The notes under the pieces: generated by a model
The model's database searches: none
What the model was told of the DNA's origin: nothing
The model's input: only the letters and a program-made list of their open reading frames with translations
Program-made: the position numbers and the translations under genes
Assembly (NCBI RefSeq): GCF_002217945.1
Contig: NZ_BCMG01000007.1
Location: 88,987-152,986 of the forward strand
DNA: 64,000 nucleotides
From: Secundilactobacillus silagei JCM 19001
Lineage (GTDB): Bacteria > Bacillota > Bacilli > Lactobacillales > Lactobacillaceae
Direction of reading: 5' to 3'
Shown here: piece after piece, positions 8,701 through 17,130 of the stretch
How positions within the stretch are numbered: position 1 is the first letter of the stretch
How the letters are laid out: the number at the start of each line of letters is the position of its first letter

Positions 8701-9228
8701 TTAGTTCTCCATTTCGTTTTTAAGTGTCTGTGTACCCTGGTTGATCTTTGCCAATAAATGAGAAAATGTTGTTAATTCGGCTGACGTTAAATTACCAAAT
8801 AGGGTTTGAACCGCATCAAAATTATGCGGCAGAAACGATAATAACACCCGTTCACCTTCAGCGGTCAAGCTGATTAGCGCCGCTCGTTTATCAGTTGGTG
8901 AAGCCTGTTTTGTGACCCGTCCCTGGGTGACTAGCCCCCGTAATAACTTACTGACGGTAGCACGGGTCGTCCCTAATTTATCAGCCAACTGTAATGGTAA
9001 CAGCTGTTGCTTAGGGGCCTCATAGAGAAACATCAAAATAACGAATCGCGATTCCGTTAATTGATATTTCGTCAATACAGCATCATACTGCCGCTGCATT
9101 TCTCGATAAGACCACTGAAAATTCAAGAATTGTAAAACAGTATCGGCGTCAATATCCGAGTGAACCTCACCGATGCTTAACGCTAAACGAGCCGCATCAG
9201 GTCGATCGTTGAAATTACCTTTTTCCAT
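8701..9228 (-). CDS. MarR-family transcriptional regulator
   Basis: 175 residues. A winged-helix core (about 55-150) contains LTESRFVILMFLYEAPKQQLLPLQLADKLGTTRATVSKLLRGLVTQGRV and the wing ASPTDKRAALISLTAEGERVL. It has an N-terminal extension of some 30 residues. It is first gene of a two-gene operon with the rhodanese-like protein; such pairs usually show auto-regulation with release by a small ligand or oxidant. The signal is not visible. Confidence 0.92.
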   Translation of the reverse strand: MEKGNFNDRPDAARLALSIGEVHSDIDADTVLQFLNFQWSYREMQRQYDAVLTKYQLTESRFVILMFLYEAPKQQLLPLQLADKLGTTRATVSKLLRGLVTQGRVTKQASPTDKRAALISLTAEGERVLLSFLPHNFDAVQTLFGNLTSAELTTFSHLLAKINQGTQTLKNEMEN

Positions 9229-9324
9229 TTAGTTCAGACCTTTATAATTTGATTAGCCGGCTAACTATATTGAATAGTATACTGACTTTTTAGCAGATGT
9301 CAAATAATAATTACCACATGATAT

Positions 9325-9367
9325 CAAAAAACGTGAACCGCTTTTGAACTGCCGGCCCACGTTTTTA
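9325..9367 (-). terminator. Terminator of the 615-residue membrane protein gene
   Basis: AAACGTG…CACGTTT stem with inner CCG/CGG pairs; T-run on the minus strand after the stem. Confidence 0.7.
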
Positions 9368-9391
9368 ATATTCTAGAAACTCGTTACCATT

Positions 9392-11239
9392 TTATTTTTG
9401 CGTCTTGATCGACTGATTCTTATAAGTCTCCAGCCCAACGTTTGCCGTTGCTAACTGGTTCTTATCGGTTGCAGTCGCCTTAAAGCTGACCTTGTCGCCA
9501 GATTGAATAAACTGGAAGATCGGTTCAAACGACTTAGCCGATGTATCCATCCGGTAAACGTGGCTATCACCCTTCAAGATAAACAAGATCTGCTTATCGT
9601 CCGGTTTAACCACCCGCTCAACGGTCCCAGAAATCGTCTTGCCAGTCACTTTCGGCTCAACGGTCGTTCCTGTCTTAGCACCGACCCGTTGCTGGAACAT
9701 TTCCAAGGTACTTTGCGCATCGTCACCGATTGCGTACGTCCCGCTTTGGTTATTGCCATCCGCCAGCAAGTACACAAACTTCATAAAGGAATTATTATCC
9801 CGGTCAAGCATGGAAACGACCCAGGTTGGATTGCCGTTTATTCTGTAGAGTAACGGTAACGTCCCTTTATAATTTTGCGGATTAATATCCTGTTGCGCGT
9901 ATGAGATCGCCCGTTCCGGTGTCATGACATTCCCGTGTTCACGGTAGTAGTGCAGCGTGTTGGTTCGTGCATCCACGAAGGCGTAACCCAGAATTGAACT
10001 TTGGTGACTATTGACACTGGTCATCCCAGTGAAGTAGTAGATCCGGCCCTTATAGGCGTATGGCGTTAAGGTGTCGCCACCTTCAGTCCCAGCTTGAGTT
10101 GGCTTCATCACATCGTTGTGACCACCAAAGCTAGTGGCATTCCAGAAACCATGACGGTAACGGCCGAACATGGAAACTTCTTTTTGAACCAATTCTGGCG
10201 TCGCTGCTACATCCACGAACTTCGGTACCTTATTAGGCGAGTAAACGTGAACCTTGCCACTGATCGTGTTTAAAACGGCCACTTTGTAGTGCTTAAAATC
10301 ATAGTTACGGTTAAAGTACGAAATTGGTTTAGCTAGTGTGCGGACGTAATACGGTGTCCCGTTATTATCCACTTCCAGCTGCGAAGTATCGCCAACCATG
10401 GTGTACCCCATACTATAAGCGTTGATTCGCCGGTCAGCATCGCGGTTAAAGTAGGCACTTGGCGTGTAGCGCATTGGCTTGGCCACAAACTTCGGATCAG
10501 CATTCTTATCCGTTGCGTTCGTCATGAAATAACCGGGTACTTTTTGGTAGTGAATATACCGCCAAAAACCGCCAGAGAATTCAACGGGCGCCACGTAAAC
10601 CATTTTGCCGTTGTACATCTGAACCCGCATATGATTCAAATCATAAACGTTAGAATTTTTAAAACTGTTCAGCGAGTTGTTCATGTCAGTAGAAACGGTC
10701 TGCGGTGCGTTGACCACCGGTGTCTCGGCACTGTTCTTAATCACCGGCATCGGCGCGCCATCCGTTGAATTATTGATATCCGTCTTAATGGAATTGACTG
10801 CCGGTTTGGGATTCATCGAGGTAATCACCGAGGCAGTCCCGCTGAGCACCATCAAGATCACAATGGCCAGCACAGCGGCCCCAACTAAGCGACCCAGCCA
10901 GCCAATGGTGATGCCGAAATTACGCAGCAGCCGACTAAAGAAGTTGTCCTCATTGACCGCCCGTTCTTTTACGGCATTGGGATTGAACACGAAGCGCCGC
11001 AGTACCAGTACCACGACAAACCCGCCAATCAGCCACATCAGCCAGCCGTCGATCAGCGATGGGTACGCTAGATCCGGCAGGTTAAAGTAGGTGTTAATGT
11101 AGCTAACGATAAATAACGCGACGATGGCGATAATTCCCCAAGACCGCCAGCGCCGGTTACTGATCCACAAGAACCAAATAAACGGGATCAATAACCCTGA
11201 TAACTTAACAAGTGTAATCAAGGCAAAATAACTGAGCAT
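9392..11239 (-). CDS. Large membrane-anchored protein with extracytoplasmic C-terminal region, unknown function
   Basis: 615 residues. Four hydrophobic helices crowd the first 140: LITLVKLSGLLIPFIWFLWI, a second near 32-50 (IIAIVALFIVSYI), a third near 65-82 (WLMWLIGGFVVVLVL) and a fourth near 113-133 (LVGAAVLAIVILMVLSG). A Pro/Asn/Thr-rich linker follows, then about 450 polar residues with no Cys that should lie outside the cell. The last 90 residues (VTGKTISGTVERVVKPDDKQ…) look like a small beta-barrel such as an OB-fold. I do not recognise the family. It is monocistronic. Ribosome binding site AGAGGA before ATG 11239. Confidence 0.75.
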   Translation of the reverse strand: MLSYFALITLVKLSGLLIPFIWFLWISNRRWRSWGIIAIVALFIVSYINTYFNLPDLAYPSLIDGWLMWLIGGFVVVLVLRRFVFNPNAVKERAVNEDNFFSRLLRNFGITIGWLGRLVGAAVLAIVILMVLSGTASVITSMNPKPAVNSIKTDINNSTDGAPMPVIKNSAETPVVNAPQTVSTDMNNSLNSFKNSNVYDLNHMRVQMYNGKMVYVAPVEFSGGFWRYIHYQKVPGYFMTNATDKNADPKFVAKPMRYTPSAYFNRDADRRINAYSMGYTMVGDTSQLEVDNNGTPYYVRTLAKPISYFNRNYDFKHYKVAVLNTISGKVHVYSPNKVPKFVDVAATPELVQKEVSMFGRYRHGFWNATSFGGHNDVMKPTQAGTEGGDTLTPYAYKGRIYYFTGMTSVNSHQSSILGYAFVDARTNTLHYYREHGNVMTPERAISYAQQDINPQNYKGTLPLLYRINGNPTWVVSMLDRDNNSFMKFVYLLADGNNQSGTYAIGDDAQSTLEMFQQRVGAKTGTTVEPKVTGKTISGTVERVVKPDDKQILFILKGDSHVYRMDTSAKSFEPIFQFIQSGDKVSFKATATDKNQLATANVGLETYKNQSIKTQK

Positions 11240-11331
11240 GTCTAATCCTCTTTCCTGTTTTTTACAGAATTTGTTATCTGTAGTATACCAAATTGTAGCG
11301 CTTACCGTATGAGAGTTCGCTTTTAGAACCC

Positions 11332-11373
11332 AAAAAAGCAGCCAGTTTTCGTTTGATCAGAAAACTCGCTGCT
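11332..11373 (-). terminator. Terminator of the 105-residue protein gene
   Basis: AGCAGC..GTTTTC pairs with GAAAAC..GCTGCT, followed by six T on the minus strand. Confidence 0.8.
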
Positions 11374-11394
11374 ACTTCACTCATAGTCCATTTA

Positions 11395-11712
11395 TTAAGA
11401 AACGCTTGCTGCAAACGTGTCGATCAGCCGAGCAGTCTCTTGCACCACTGCGACAACGTTAATGTCATCCACTGCTAAACTGCCATTTGCCAGCAGTTTT
11501 TCAGCTTTAGCCTTATCAGTTAATTCGATATGATATTTTTTTAACAGCGTCGTTAATATATAGTCGGCACTGCTTTCACGTGCTTCTTGCACTTTAAAGT
11601 CTTCAGCATGCCCCGATTCATTTACCCAGAGCATAAATGTCTGTAAGTTGCGACAAACATGAGAAATGAAATTCTTATCTTCAGGCGTTAGCAAGTAGAT
11701 ACTGTCGTTCAC
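11395..11712 (-). CDS. Small hypothetical protein
   Basis: 105 residues, acidic, mostly helical in appearance, no signal peptide or membrane segment. Sequence runs MNDSIYLLTPEDKNFISHVC and ends DTFAASVS. I do not recognise it. It has its own terminator, and the upstream region shares space with the promoter of the divergent LuxR-type gene at 11911, which is the only hint of a link. Confidence 0.6.
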   Translation of the reverse strand: MNDSIYLLTPEDKNFISHVCRNLQTFMLWVNESGHAEDFKVQEARESSADYILTTLLKKYHIELTDKAKAEKLLANGSLAVDDINVVAVVQETARLIDTFAASVS

Positions 11713-11910
11713 TTTGTACCACCACTCTCAATTTAAATTCATGATTCTCTCATTTTTCCTTAAGTTTAACACAAGTATATAGCGATGAAAAGGAAAGGAG
11801 TGAAATCGCTTACTTTGTTGATGTATCATGCTATTATTGAATTAATCATTAGACATTATTAACACTAGACTTGATTGTTAATAAAAACTAAAGAAAAGGA
11901 GGGCTTGCTC

Positions 11911-12564
11911 ATGTACCACGTGCTCGTTGCTGACAACCAGCCAATCTATCGTACCGGCTTAAAAGCTATTATTAATGCTCAGCCGCACTTTAAAGTGATC
12001 GCGGAAACCAGTAATGCAACGGACGCTTACGTGAAAATCACTGAAGGCGACATCGACGTCGTTGTCATGGCCATCTCCATGCCACCTGGTGAATGCGGCG
12101 TCACCGTGACCCACCGGATTCACGATAACTATCCTAACACCAAAGTCCTCATTAATACCAGTCACGAAGAACACCACTACATCGATGACAGCCTGCACTA
12201 TGGCGCAGCCGGCTACGTTTTAAAAACTTCACCCGCATCAGAATTTAGCGCTGCTTTAACAACGGTGGTTCAAAACCGTATTTTTGTCGATCAAAATATT
12301 GTTTTGACCCCGGCGGACTTCAAACAAATCAATTCGACTCAAGCTGACGAGCAGCTTTACTACTATAAAGCGCTATCCAGCCGTGAACAAGAAGTGCTGC
12401 CGCTAATGGTCTTAAGCTGTTCCAATAAGGAGATTGCCAGCCGGCTCTTCATTACGACCAAAACGGTGGAGGCTCATAAATCTAGTATCATGCGCAAGCT
12501 GGACTACCCGTCTCACGCCAAGCTAGTTAAATACGCCGTGAAAAATGGCTTAGTTGACTTTTAA
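11911..12564 (+). CDS. NarL/LuxR-type response regulator with degenerate receiver (phospho-acceptor Asp replaced by Ala)
   Basis: 217 residues. The receiver domain (1-120) starts YHVLVADNQPIYRTGLKAI; the LuxR-type helix-turn-helix (about 148-210) reads LSSREQEVLPLMVLSCSNKEIASRLF…TVEAHKSSIMRKLDY. In NarL proteins the acceptor Asp sits in DVVLMDxSMP. Here the codons read DVVVMAISMP, with GCC (Ala) in place of the Asp codon. The Thr of the INTS switch and the Lys of GYVLKTS remain. No histidine kinase is nearby. It thus looks like a phosphorylation-independent orphan regulator. Start 11911 follows AAAGGAGGG; longer frames extend into the leader. Confidence 0.9.
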   Translation: MYHVLVADNQPIYRTGLKAIINAQPHFKVIAETSNATDAYVKITEGDIDVVVMAISMPPGECGVTVTHRIHDNYPNTKVLINTSHEEHHYIDDSLHYGAAGYVLKTSPASEFSAALTTVVQNRIFVDQNIVLTPADFKQINSTQADEQLYYYKALSSREQEVLPLMVLSCSNKEIASRLFITTKTVEAHKSSIMRKLDYPSHAKLVKYAVKNGLVDF

Positions 12565-12570
12565 AACATC

Positions 12571-12633
12571 ACAAGAGCTATCACTCATTTACACCCCTTG
12601 TCAGGAAACTGTAAATGAATGGTAGCTCTTTTT
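12571..12633 (+). terminator. Bidirectional terminator between the LuxR-type and XRE-type genes
   Basis: Long stem AAGAGCTA…TAGCTCTT continuing through TCATTTACA/TGTAAATGA around a 16-base loop; T-run on the plus strand and A/T-rich flank on the other. Confidence 0.85.
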
Positions 12634-12635
12634 AA

Positions 12636-13520
12636 TTATGCCTCGCGTAGCTGACCCTTTTCTAGTTGTCGTTTCAACGCGGCTAATTTAACTTCCACCA
12701 CTTCATTTTGATTGATCTTAGCAAAGGCCAGCGTTTCACTCATCAGCCCCTGCACCTTTTGGGTTGGCTGATGTAGTGCAATCGCACATCGTGTCGCTAA
12801 AAATTTTAAGTTAGGTAAATAAAAGGTGACGTGCTGGCTGGAACACAAGCCCACGCCGGCTTTGATCAGCCGTTGACTATCAGCGTAATGATTGCGGGTC
12901 ATCTCAAACTCGGCGGTGTAATACACCATCATGAGTACCCGTAAGTAATACTGCTCACTTTGTTGCTCTGCTGGTAATTGACTCAGGTAGTCATTCACTT
13001 TGTCAAAGTAAAATTGCGCACGCTGCAGTTGATGGTTACGGGCGTACATCTCACCCATCCCGAGAAAACCCAGGGTGGTGAAGATGGTTTTTTGATTGAC
13101 ATCTAAGACGTTAAAAATCAGCGATAGATCGTAACTGATATCAAGCACATTGCCATTAGTGAGTGCGGTCATCAAGCCCCTTAAATAATAAAATCGCATT
13201 TTGGCTATCACTGACTCGATCTGATCTGAATCGATTGCGCTCAATTTTTGAAACGCCTGACAGTAATCCTCCATCATTAAACTTTTTTCGATCTCATCAA
13301 GCTGGATATTAACCTGACTGACCGTGTCGGCCTCTGATTGATATAACGTCTCGACCGTCATGCCAAGACGGGCACAAAGCTGCGTTAGGATCGTGAGTGA
13401 TGGCACGTGACTGTTATTCTCAAATCTACTGAGTGTCGCTTGGGTACAGATCCCCTGACACAGCTTGCGTTGAGACAGTTTTAAGGCTTTACGCCGCTGA
13501 ATAAAATCGGTCACATTCAT
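12636..13520 (-). CDS. XRE/Rgg-type transcriptional regulator with TPR-like C-terminal region
   Basis: 294 residues. The N-terminal XRE helix-turn-helix (5-60) reads LKLSQRKLCQGICTQATLSRFENNSHVPSLTILTQLCARLGMTVETLY. The remaining 230 residues are all-helical repeats (LGMGEMYARNHQLQRAQFYFDKV…), as in Rgg/MutR/PlcR-type proteins that bind short peptides in some species. No cognate small peptide gene was recognised next to it. It converges on the orphan LuxR-type gene, and its promoter region faces preT 400 bases away. Confidence 0.88.
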   Translation of the reverse strand: MNVTDFIQRRKALKLSQRKLCQGICTQATLSRFENNSHVPSLTILTQLCARLGMTVETLYQSEADTVSQVNIQLDEIEKSLMMEDYCQAFQKLSAIDSDQIESVIAKMRFYYLRGLMTALTNGNVLDISYDLSLIFNVLDVNQKTIFTTLGFLGMGEMYARNHQLQRAQFYFDKVNDYLSQLPAEQQSEQYYLRVLMMVYYTAEFEMTRNHYADSQRLIKAGVGLCSSQHVTFYLPNLKFLATRCAIALHQPTQKVQGLMSETLAFAKINQNEVVEVKLAALKRQLEKGQLREA

Positions 13521-13923
13521 CTATCTTCATCTCCGTTCGCTACTCTTAGTTACCACTATTATACCTGCACCCAGTAGTTGCCACTATTAGGCATCACCCT
13601 AGTTCGTTCATATTTTTAATCAAAATATCCTATTCAAAAATGATATAACTTTTTTTCATCGCACGGTTTTTCGAAACATTAAAATTGATCAAAACCTGCT
13701 ACTTCAGCATTTATGCTTAAATATCTGACAATTTATATACTTTTGTATATTAAAATCTGATACAAAATATTCCTCAACTAGCGTCGTTTGTCCTGTTTCC
13801 CAGCTTATTTTGAAAGCGCTTTTGCTATTTTATGACACCCCATGCTATCCTACAATCATCAGATATGTGAAATAAAGTACAATCACTTCACTATTAACTC
13901 TCAATGAAACGAGGCCAATTACC
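13521..13923. other. Intergenic region between the XRE regulator and preT
   Basis: 403 AT-rich bases shared by two divergent promoters. Apart from the cre-like site and promoter near 13810-13850, I see no gene, repeat or structured RNA here. Confidence 0.5.
13811..13850 (+). promoter_or_regulatory. preT promoter overlapped by a cre (CcpA) site
   Basis: The cre-like TGAAAGCGCTTTTG (13811-13824) runs into the -35 box TTGCTA (13822-13827). A 17-base spacer and TATCCT (13845-13850) follow. CcpA bound here would block RNA polymerase, predicting glucose repression of preTA. Confidence 0.6.
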
Positions 13924-15159
13924 ATGACTAAAAAATACGAAACAGAAACGCCAGGTTATACGATGACTACGGTAATGGAAGAAGCAGCGCGCTGCTTGCT
14001 CTGCCACGATGCACCGTGTTCGGCTGCCTGCCCAGCCCATACCGACCCAGCCAAATTTATTCGCAGTGTCCGTTTCCGTAACGTCAAAGGCGCTGCCGAA
14101 ACGATCCGCGAAAATAACGCGTTAGGCGCCATTTGTGCTCGAGTTTGCCCAACTGAAAAGTACTGTGAACTGGCTTGCTCACGCAGCGGTATTGACGTTC
14201 CAATCGACATTGGCGGTATTCAGCGTTACGTCACTGATTTCGAACAGGCTGATGATATGCACATCCTGCATGCGGGTGACAGTAACGGGATGCACATTGC
14301 CATTATTGGCAGCGGCCCCGCTGGCTTACAAGCCGCAACCACCCTGCTTGAAAAGGGCTATAGTGTTGATATTTACGAAAAGAACGCCAAAGCTGGCGGC
14401 TATTTGACCTATGGCATTCCTGAATACCGTTTACCAAGTAACATCGTCGATTACGAAATCAAACGGATCACCGACATGGGCGCCAACATTCATTTCAACA
14501 CGATTATCGGTAAAGACATGACCATGGATCAGCTCAAAGCCGAAAATGACGCCGTAATCGTTGCCATCGGTGCCAGTGAAGCCAAAATGCTACCCATGTT
14601 TGAAAATAACGATGCAGTTGAAACTGCCGTCTCCTTCTTAGCGCGAACTAAACAAGCTAAAGGTAATATCGACTTACCTGACAACGCATTAGTGATCGGT
14701 GGTGGTGACGTTGCAATGGACGTGGTCACGACCTTGAAAAAATTAGGTGTTGAACACGTTACTGACGCCGTTTATGAACAGTTCGACGAATTTCGGGCTT
14801 CTAAAAAGGAACTGGCCGGTGCTGAACGTGAAGGGGTCACCATTATTGATGGCTACGTTCCCGACAGCGTCAACGGTCACACTGTCACCCTCAAGCACCG
14901 CCACATCAACAGTGAAATGACCATTGAAGCTGACACAATTATTTTAGCCATTGGCCAGGAAACCAACGCTAAGAATCTGGGCATCAAGCTAGAACACGGT
15001 GAAGCCCCCTCAGCAGGTTATAAGACCCATGATCCCAAAGTCTTCATTACGGGTGACATTGCCCAAGGCGATAAAACCGTTGTTTACGCCGTTCAAAAAG
15101 GGAAAGAAGTCGCTGGTGAGATCGATAGTATTTTAGGAGGTAATCGCGATGATCAATAA
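13924..15159 (+). CDS. preT: NAD-dependent dihydropyrimidine dehydrogenase, subunit PreT
   Basis: 411 residues, related to the glutamate synthase small subunit. The N-terminal Fe-S-binding helical domain has [19 protein letters not shown] (about 20-38) and [17 protein letters not shown]. Two Rossmann segments follow: [22 protein letters not shown] (FAD, about 122-143) and [21 protein letters not shown] (NAD(P)H, about 256-276). PreT passes electrons from NADH to PreA, which reduces uracil or thymine to the 5,6-dihydro form. It overlaps preA by 11 bases, so the two are translationally coupled. A bare GltD-type reductase is the alternative, but the preA partner settles it. Confidence 0.93.
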   Translation: MTKKYETETPGYTMTTVMEEAARCLLCHDAPCSAACPAHTDPAKFIRSVRFRNVKGAAETIRENNALGAICARVCPTEKYCELACSRSGIDVPIDIGGIQRYVTDFEQADDMHILHAGDSNGMHIAIIGSGPAGLQAATTLLEKGYSVDIYEKNAKAGGYLTYGIPEYRLPSNIVDYEIKRITDMGANIHFNTIIGKDMTMDQLKAENDAVIVAIGASEAKMLPMFENNDAVETAVSFLARTKQAKGNIDLPDNALVIGGGDVAMDVVTTLKKLGVEHVTDAVYEQFDEFRASKKELAGAEREGVTIIDGYVPDSVNGHTVTLKHRHINSEMTIEADTIILAIGQETNAKNLGIKLEHGEAPSAGYKTHDPKVFITGDIAQGDKTVVYAVQKGKEVAGEIDSILGGNRDDQ

Positions 15160-16414
15160 AGATATATCAATCGATTTTTTGGGTGTTCATTTTGAAAACC
15201 CCTTCTGTCTATCCTCTTCGCCGGTAGACAACTGTTACGAAATGTGTGCTAAAGCTTTTGATGAGGGATGGGGCGGCATTGTTTTCAAGACAATTGGACC
15301 CGAAGATTTCGAAGTCGATGAGGTTTCACCACGTTTCGATGAACTCACTAAGGAAGCCACTCCCTTCGTTGCCTTTAAAAATATGGAACAAATTGCCGAA
15401 CATCCCTTAAAACAAAATTTGGCTGACTTAAAGAAACTAAAGGAAAACTATCCTGACAAAGTGGTTATTGCTTCCATCATGGGTCCCACTGAAAAGGACT
15501 GGGAGGAACTCGCCCGACTGGTAACTGAAGCCGGTGCCGACATGATTGAAATGAACCTGTCATGTCCGCAAATGACGTCTCACGCCATGGGCTCTGACGT
15601 TGGGTCAAACCCGCCATTGGTCAAGAAATATTGTGAAGCCGTTAAACGCGGATCAGACTTACCAATGATGGCCAAGATGACGCCTAACATTACCGATATG
15701 GTACCAGCAGCTAAAGCCGCTTTAGCCGGCGGTGCCGATGGAATTGCGACGATCAACACCGTGAAATCAATTGCCAACGTGGATTTAGAAAAGAAAACTG
15801 CCTTACCGATCGTTAACGGCAAATCATCCGTCTCCGGCCTTTCAGGCAAAGCCGTTAAACCCATTGCCCTACGGTTCATTCAACAGTTGCGGGTAGCTTC
15901 TGGCTTGGAGCAATTACCTATTTCTGGTATTGGTGGTATCGAAACTTGGGAAGATGCCGTTGAATTTATCTTAATGGGCTCAACTACCCTGCAAGTAACC
16001 ACCGCAGTGATGCAATATGGTTACCGAATCGTGGAAGATATGAAGAACGGTCTGATGCACTACATGGAAGAACAAGGTGTTGAACACCTGTCAGAACTCG
16101 TTGGTTTGGCCAATAAAAACATCGTTCCAGCTGAAGATCTGGATCGGGATTACAAGATGTACCCCGAAATCGACTGGGATAAGTGTATCGGCTGCGGCCG
16201 TTGCTTCATCAGCTGTTACGACGGTGCACACCAAGCCATTTCTTGGGATGAAAAAACGCGGCGTCCCTCGATCGACACAAGTAAATGCGTTGGCTGTCAT
16301 CTTTGTGCCTTAGTTTGTCCAGTGCATGCCATTCATCCTGGTAAAATCGTGATGAAAGAAGGCCGTAAAGGCGATCCATCAAAAATTGATGTCGTTTCAC
16401 AACGTCTTTACTAG
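15149..16414 (+). CDS. preA: NAD-dependent dihydropyrimidine dehydrogenase, subunit PreA
   Basis: 421 residues. A dihydroorotate-dehydrogenase-like FMN TIM barrel (about 5-320) has [50 protein letters not shown]; a C-terminal ferredoxin domain carries two 4Fe-4S motifs, [11 protein letters not shown] and [12 protein letters not shown]. This layout is that of PreA/DPYD-type enzymes rather than PyrD, which lacks the ferredoxin tail. It catalyses the NADH-linked reduction of uracil/thymine in the cytosol. AGGAGG lies inside preT. No dihydropyrimidinase or beta-ureidopropionase gene is adjacent, so the later steps of ring opening must lie elsewhere or be missing. Confidence 0.94.
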   Translation: MINKDISIDFLGVHFENPFCLSSSPVDNCYEMCAKAFDEGWGGIVFKTIGPEDFEVDEVSPRFDELTKEATPFVAFKNMEQIAEHPLKQNLADLKKLKENYPDKVVIASIMGPTEKDWEELARLVTEAGADMIEMNLSCPQMTSHAMGSDVGSNPPLVKKYCEAVKRGSDLPMMAKMTPNITDMVPAAKAALAGGADGIATINTVKSIANVDLEKKTALPIVNGKSSVSGLSGKAVKPIALRFIQQLRVASGLEQLPISGIGGIETWEDAVEFILMGSTTLQVTTAVMQYGYRIVEDMKNGLMHYMEEQGVEHLSELVGLANKNIVPAEDLDRDYKMYPEIDWDKCIGCGRCFISCYDGAHQAISWDEKTRRPSIDTSKCVGCHLCALVCPVHAIHPGKIVMKEGRKGDPSKIDVVSQRLY

Positions 16415-16448
16415 AATCAGTCCTTAGAAACCTGTATAATCAAAAGCT

Positions 16449-16490
16449 CAGTCACTGAAACGATATTATGTTCCAGTGGCTGACTTTTGT
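16449..16490 (+). terminator. Terminator/attenuator-like hairpin after preA
   Basis: AG-T-CACTG-A-AAC pairs with GTT-C-CAGTG-G-CT (two imperfect positions), followed by TTTTGTT. It lies between preA and the ribosome binding site of the DUF1097-like gene and may allow partial read-through. Confidence 0.6.
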
Positions 16491-16506
16491 TAAAGGAGTG
16501 AAAATC

Positions 16507-17043
16507 ATGAAGATTAGTAAAGACGTCTGGATCTCATCCATTGGCGTTGGCCTCACTACCCTCATTTTTTGCCTGATTGCTGGTGTATTTAACCTTTGGA
16601 TGAGCGGTGCCGCCTTCATTGCCGCCTCCTACTTCTTCGGTGCTGGTGCACCAATGGATAAGGTTTTAAATATCTCAGTTAGTTTTCTGTTGGGAATTGC
16701 CTTAGGCTGTTTTTGCCTCTGGCTATTAGCCCTGCCACATTTAGGCGGCTTAATAACGAGTTCTGTTATTTTAGGCTTTTTAACCTTCCTCGTGTTATTT
16801 TTGCAAGGAACCATCATGAAGTTTGCGGAAGTCCCGGCCTGGCTACTGGCTTGGGGGACAACGATGCTGATCATCACCAACATCACGATCAAGAGCTGGC
16901 CAGTGTTTCTGATTCAATTAATTGCTGCGATGTACCTTGGCGTTTACTTAATCATTATTGGGTCAAACTACTTTTCAAAATGGATGTACCGGCTGTTTCC
17001 GGACAAAGAACCAAAGAAAACGAAAGAATCCGAAAAAAACTAA
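16507..17043 (+). CDS. DUF1097-like integral membrane protein
   Basis: 178 residues with about five hydrophobic helices (ISSIGVGLTTLIFCLIAGVF, WMSGAAFIAASYFFGAG, ISVSFLLGIALGCFCLWLLAL, VILGFLTFLVLFLQG, LIQLIAAMYLGVYLIIIG) and a Lys/Glu-rich cytosolic tail ending KKTKESEKN. The pattern resembles the DUF1097 family (E. coli YcdZ type), whose function is unknown. The start is ATG 16507 after TAAAGGAGTG, not an upstream in-frame codon inside the hairpin. Position after preTA suggests a link with pyrimidine uptake or efflux, an inference only. Confidence 0.75.
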   Translation: MKISKDVWISSIGVGLTTLIFCLIAGVFNLWMSGAAFIAASYFFGAGAPMDKVLNISVSFLLGIALGCFCLWLLALPHLGGLITSSVILGFLTFLVLFLQGTIMKFAEVPAWLLAWGTTMLIITNITIKSWPVFLIQLIAAMYLGVYLIIIGSNYFSKWMYRLFPDKEPKKTKESEKN

Positions 17044-17059
17044 CTTTCAGAGAATCAGT

Positions 17060-17107
17060 CAGATAGCGCCACGGTTTCTAAACTTGGAACCCGTGGCGCT
17101 ATCTTGA
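17060..17107 (+). terminator. Terminator between the DUF1097-like and GDPD genes
   Basis: AGATAGCGCCACGG…CCGTGGCGCTATCT, 14 perfect pairs, AT-rich flanks on both sides; serves converging genes. Confidence 0.82.
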
Positions 17108-17130
17108 TTATTCGGTTAAATATCAATTTT

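Noticed and set aside
10677..11090. 137-codon plus-strand frame opposite the 615-residue membrane protein
   Set aside because: Antisense shadow of the membrane helices; composition and lack of a ribosome binding site speak against it.
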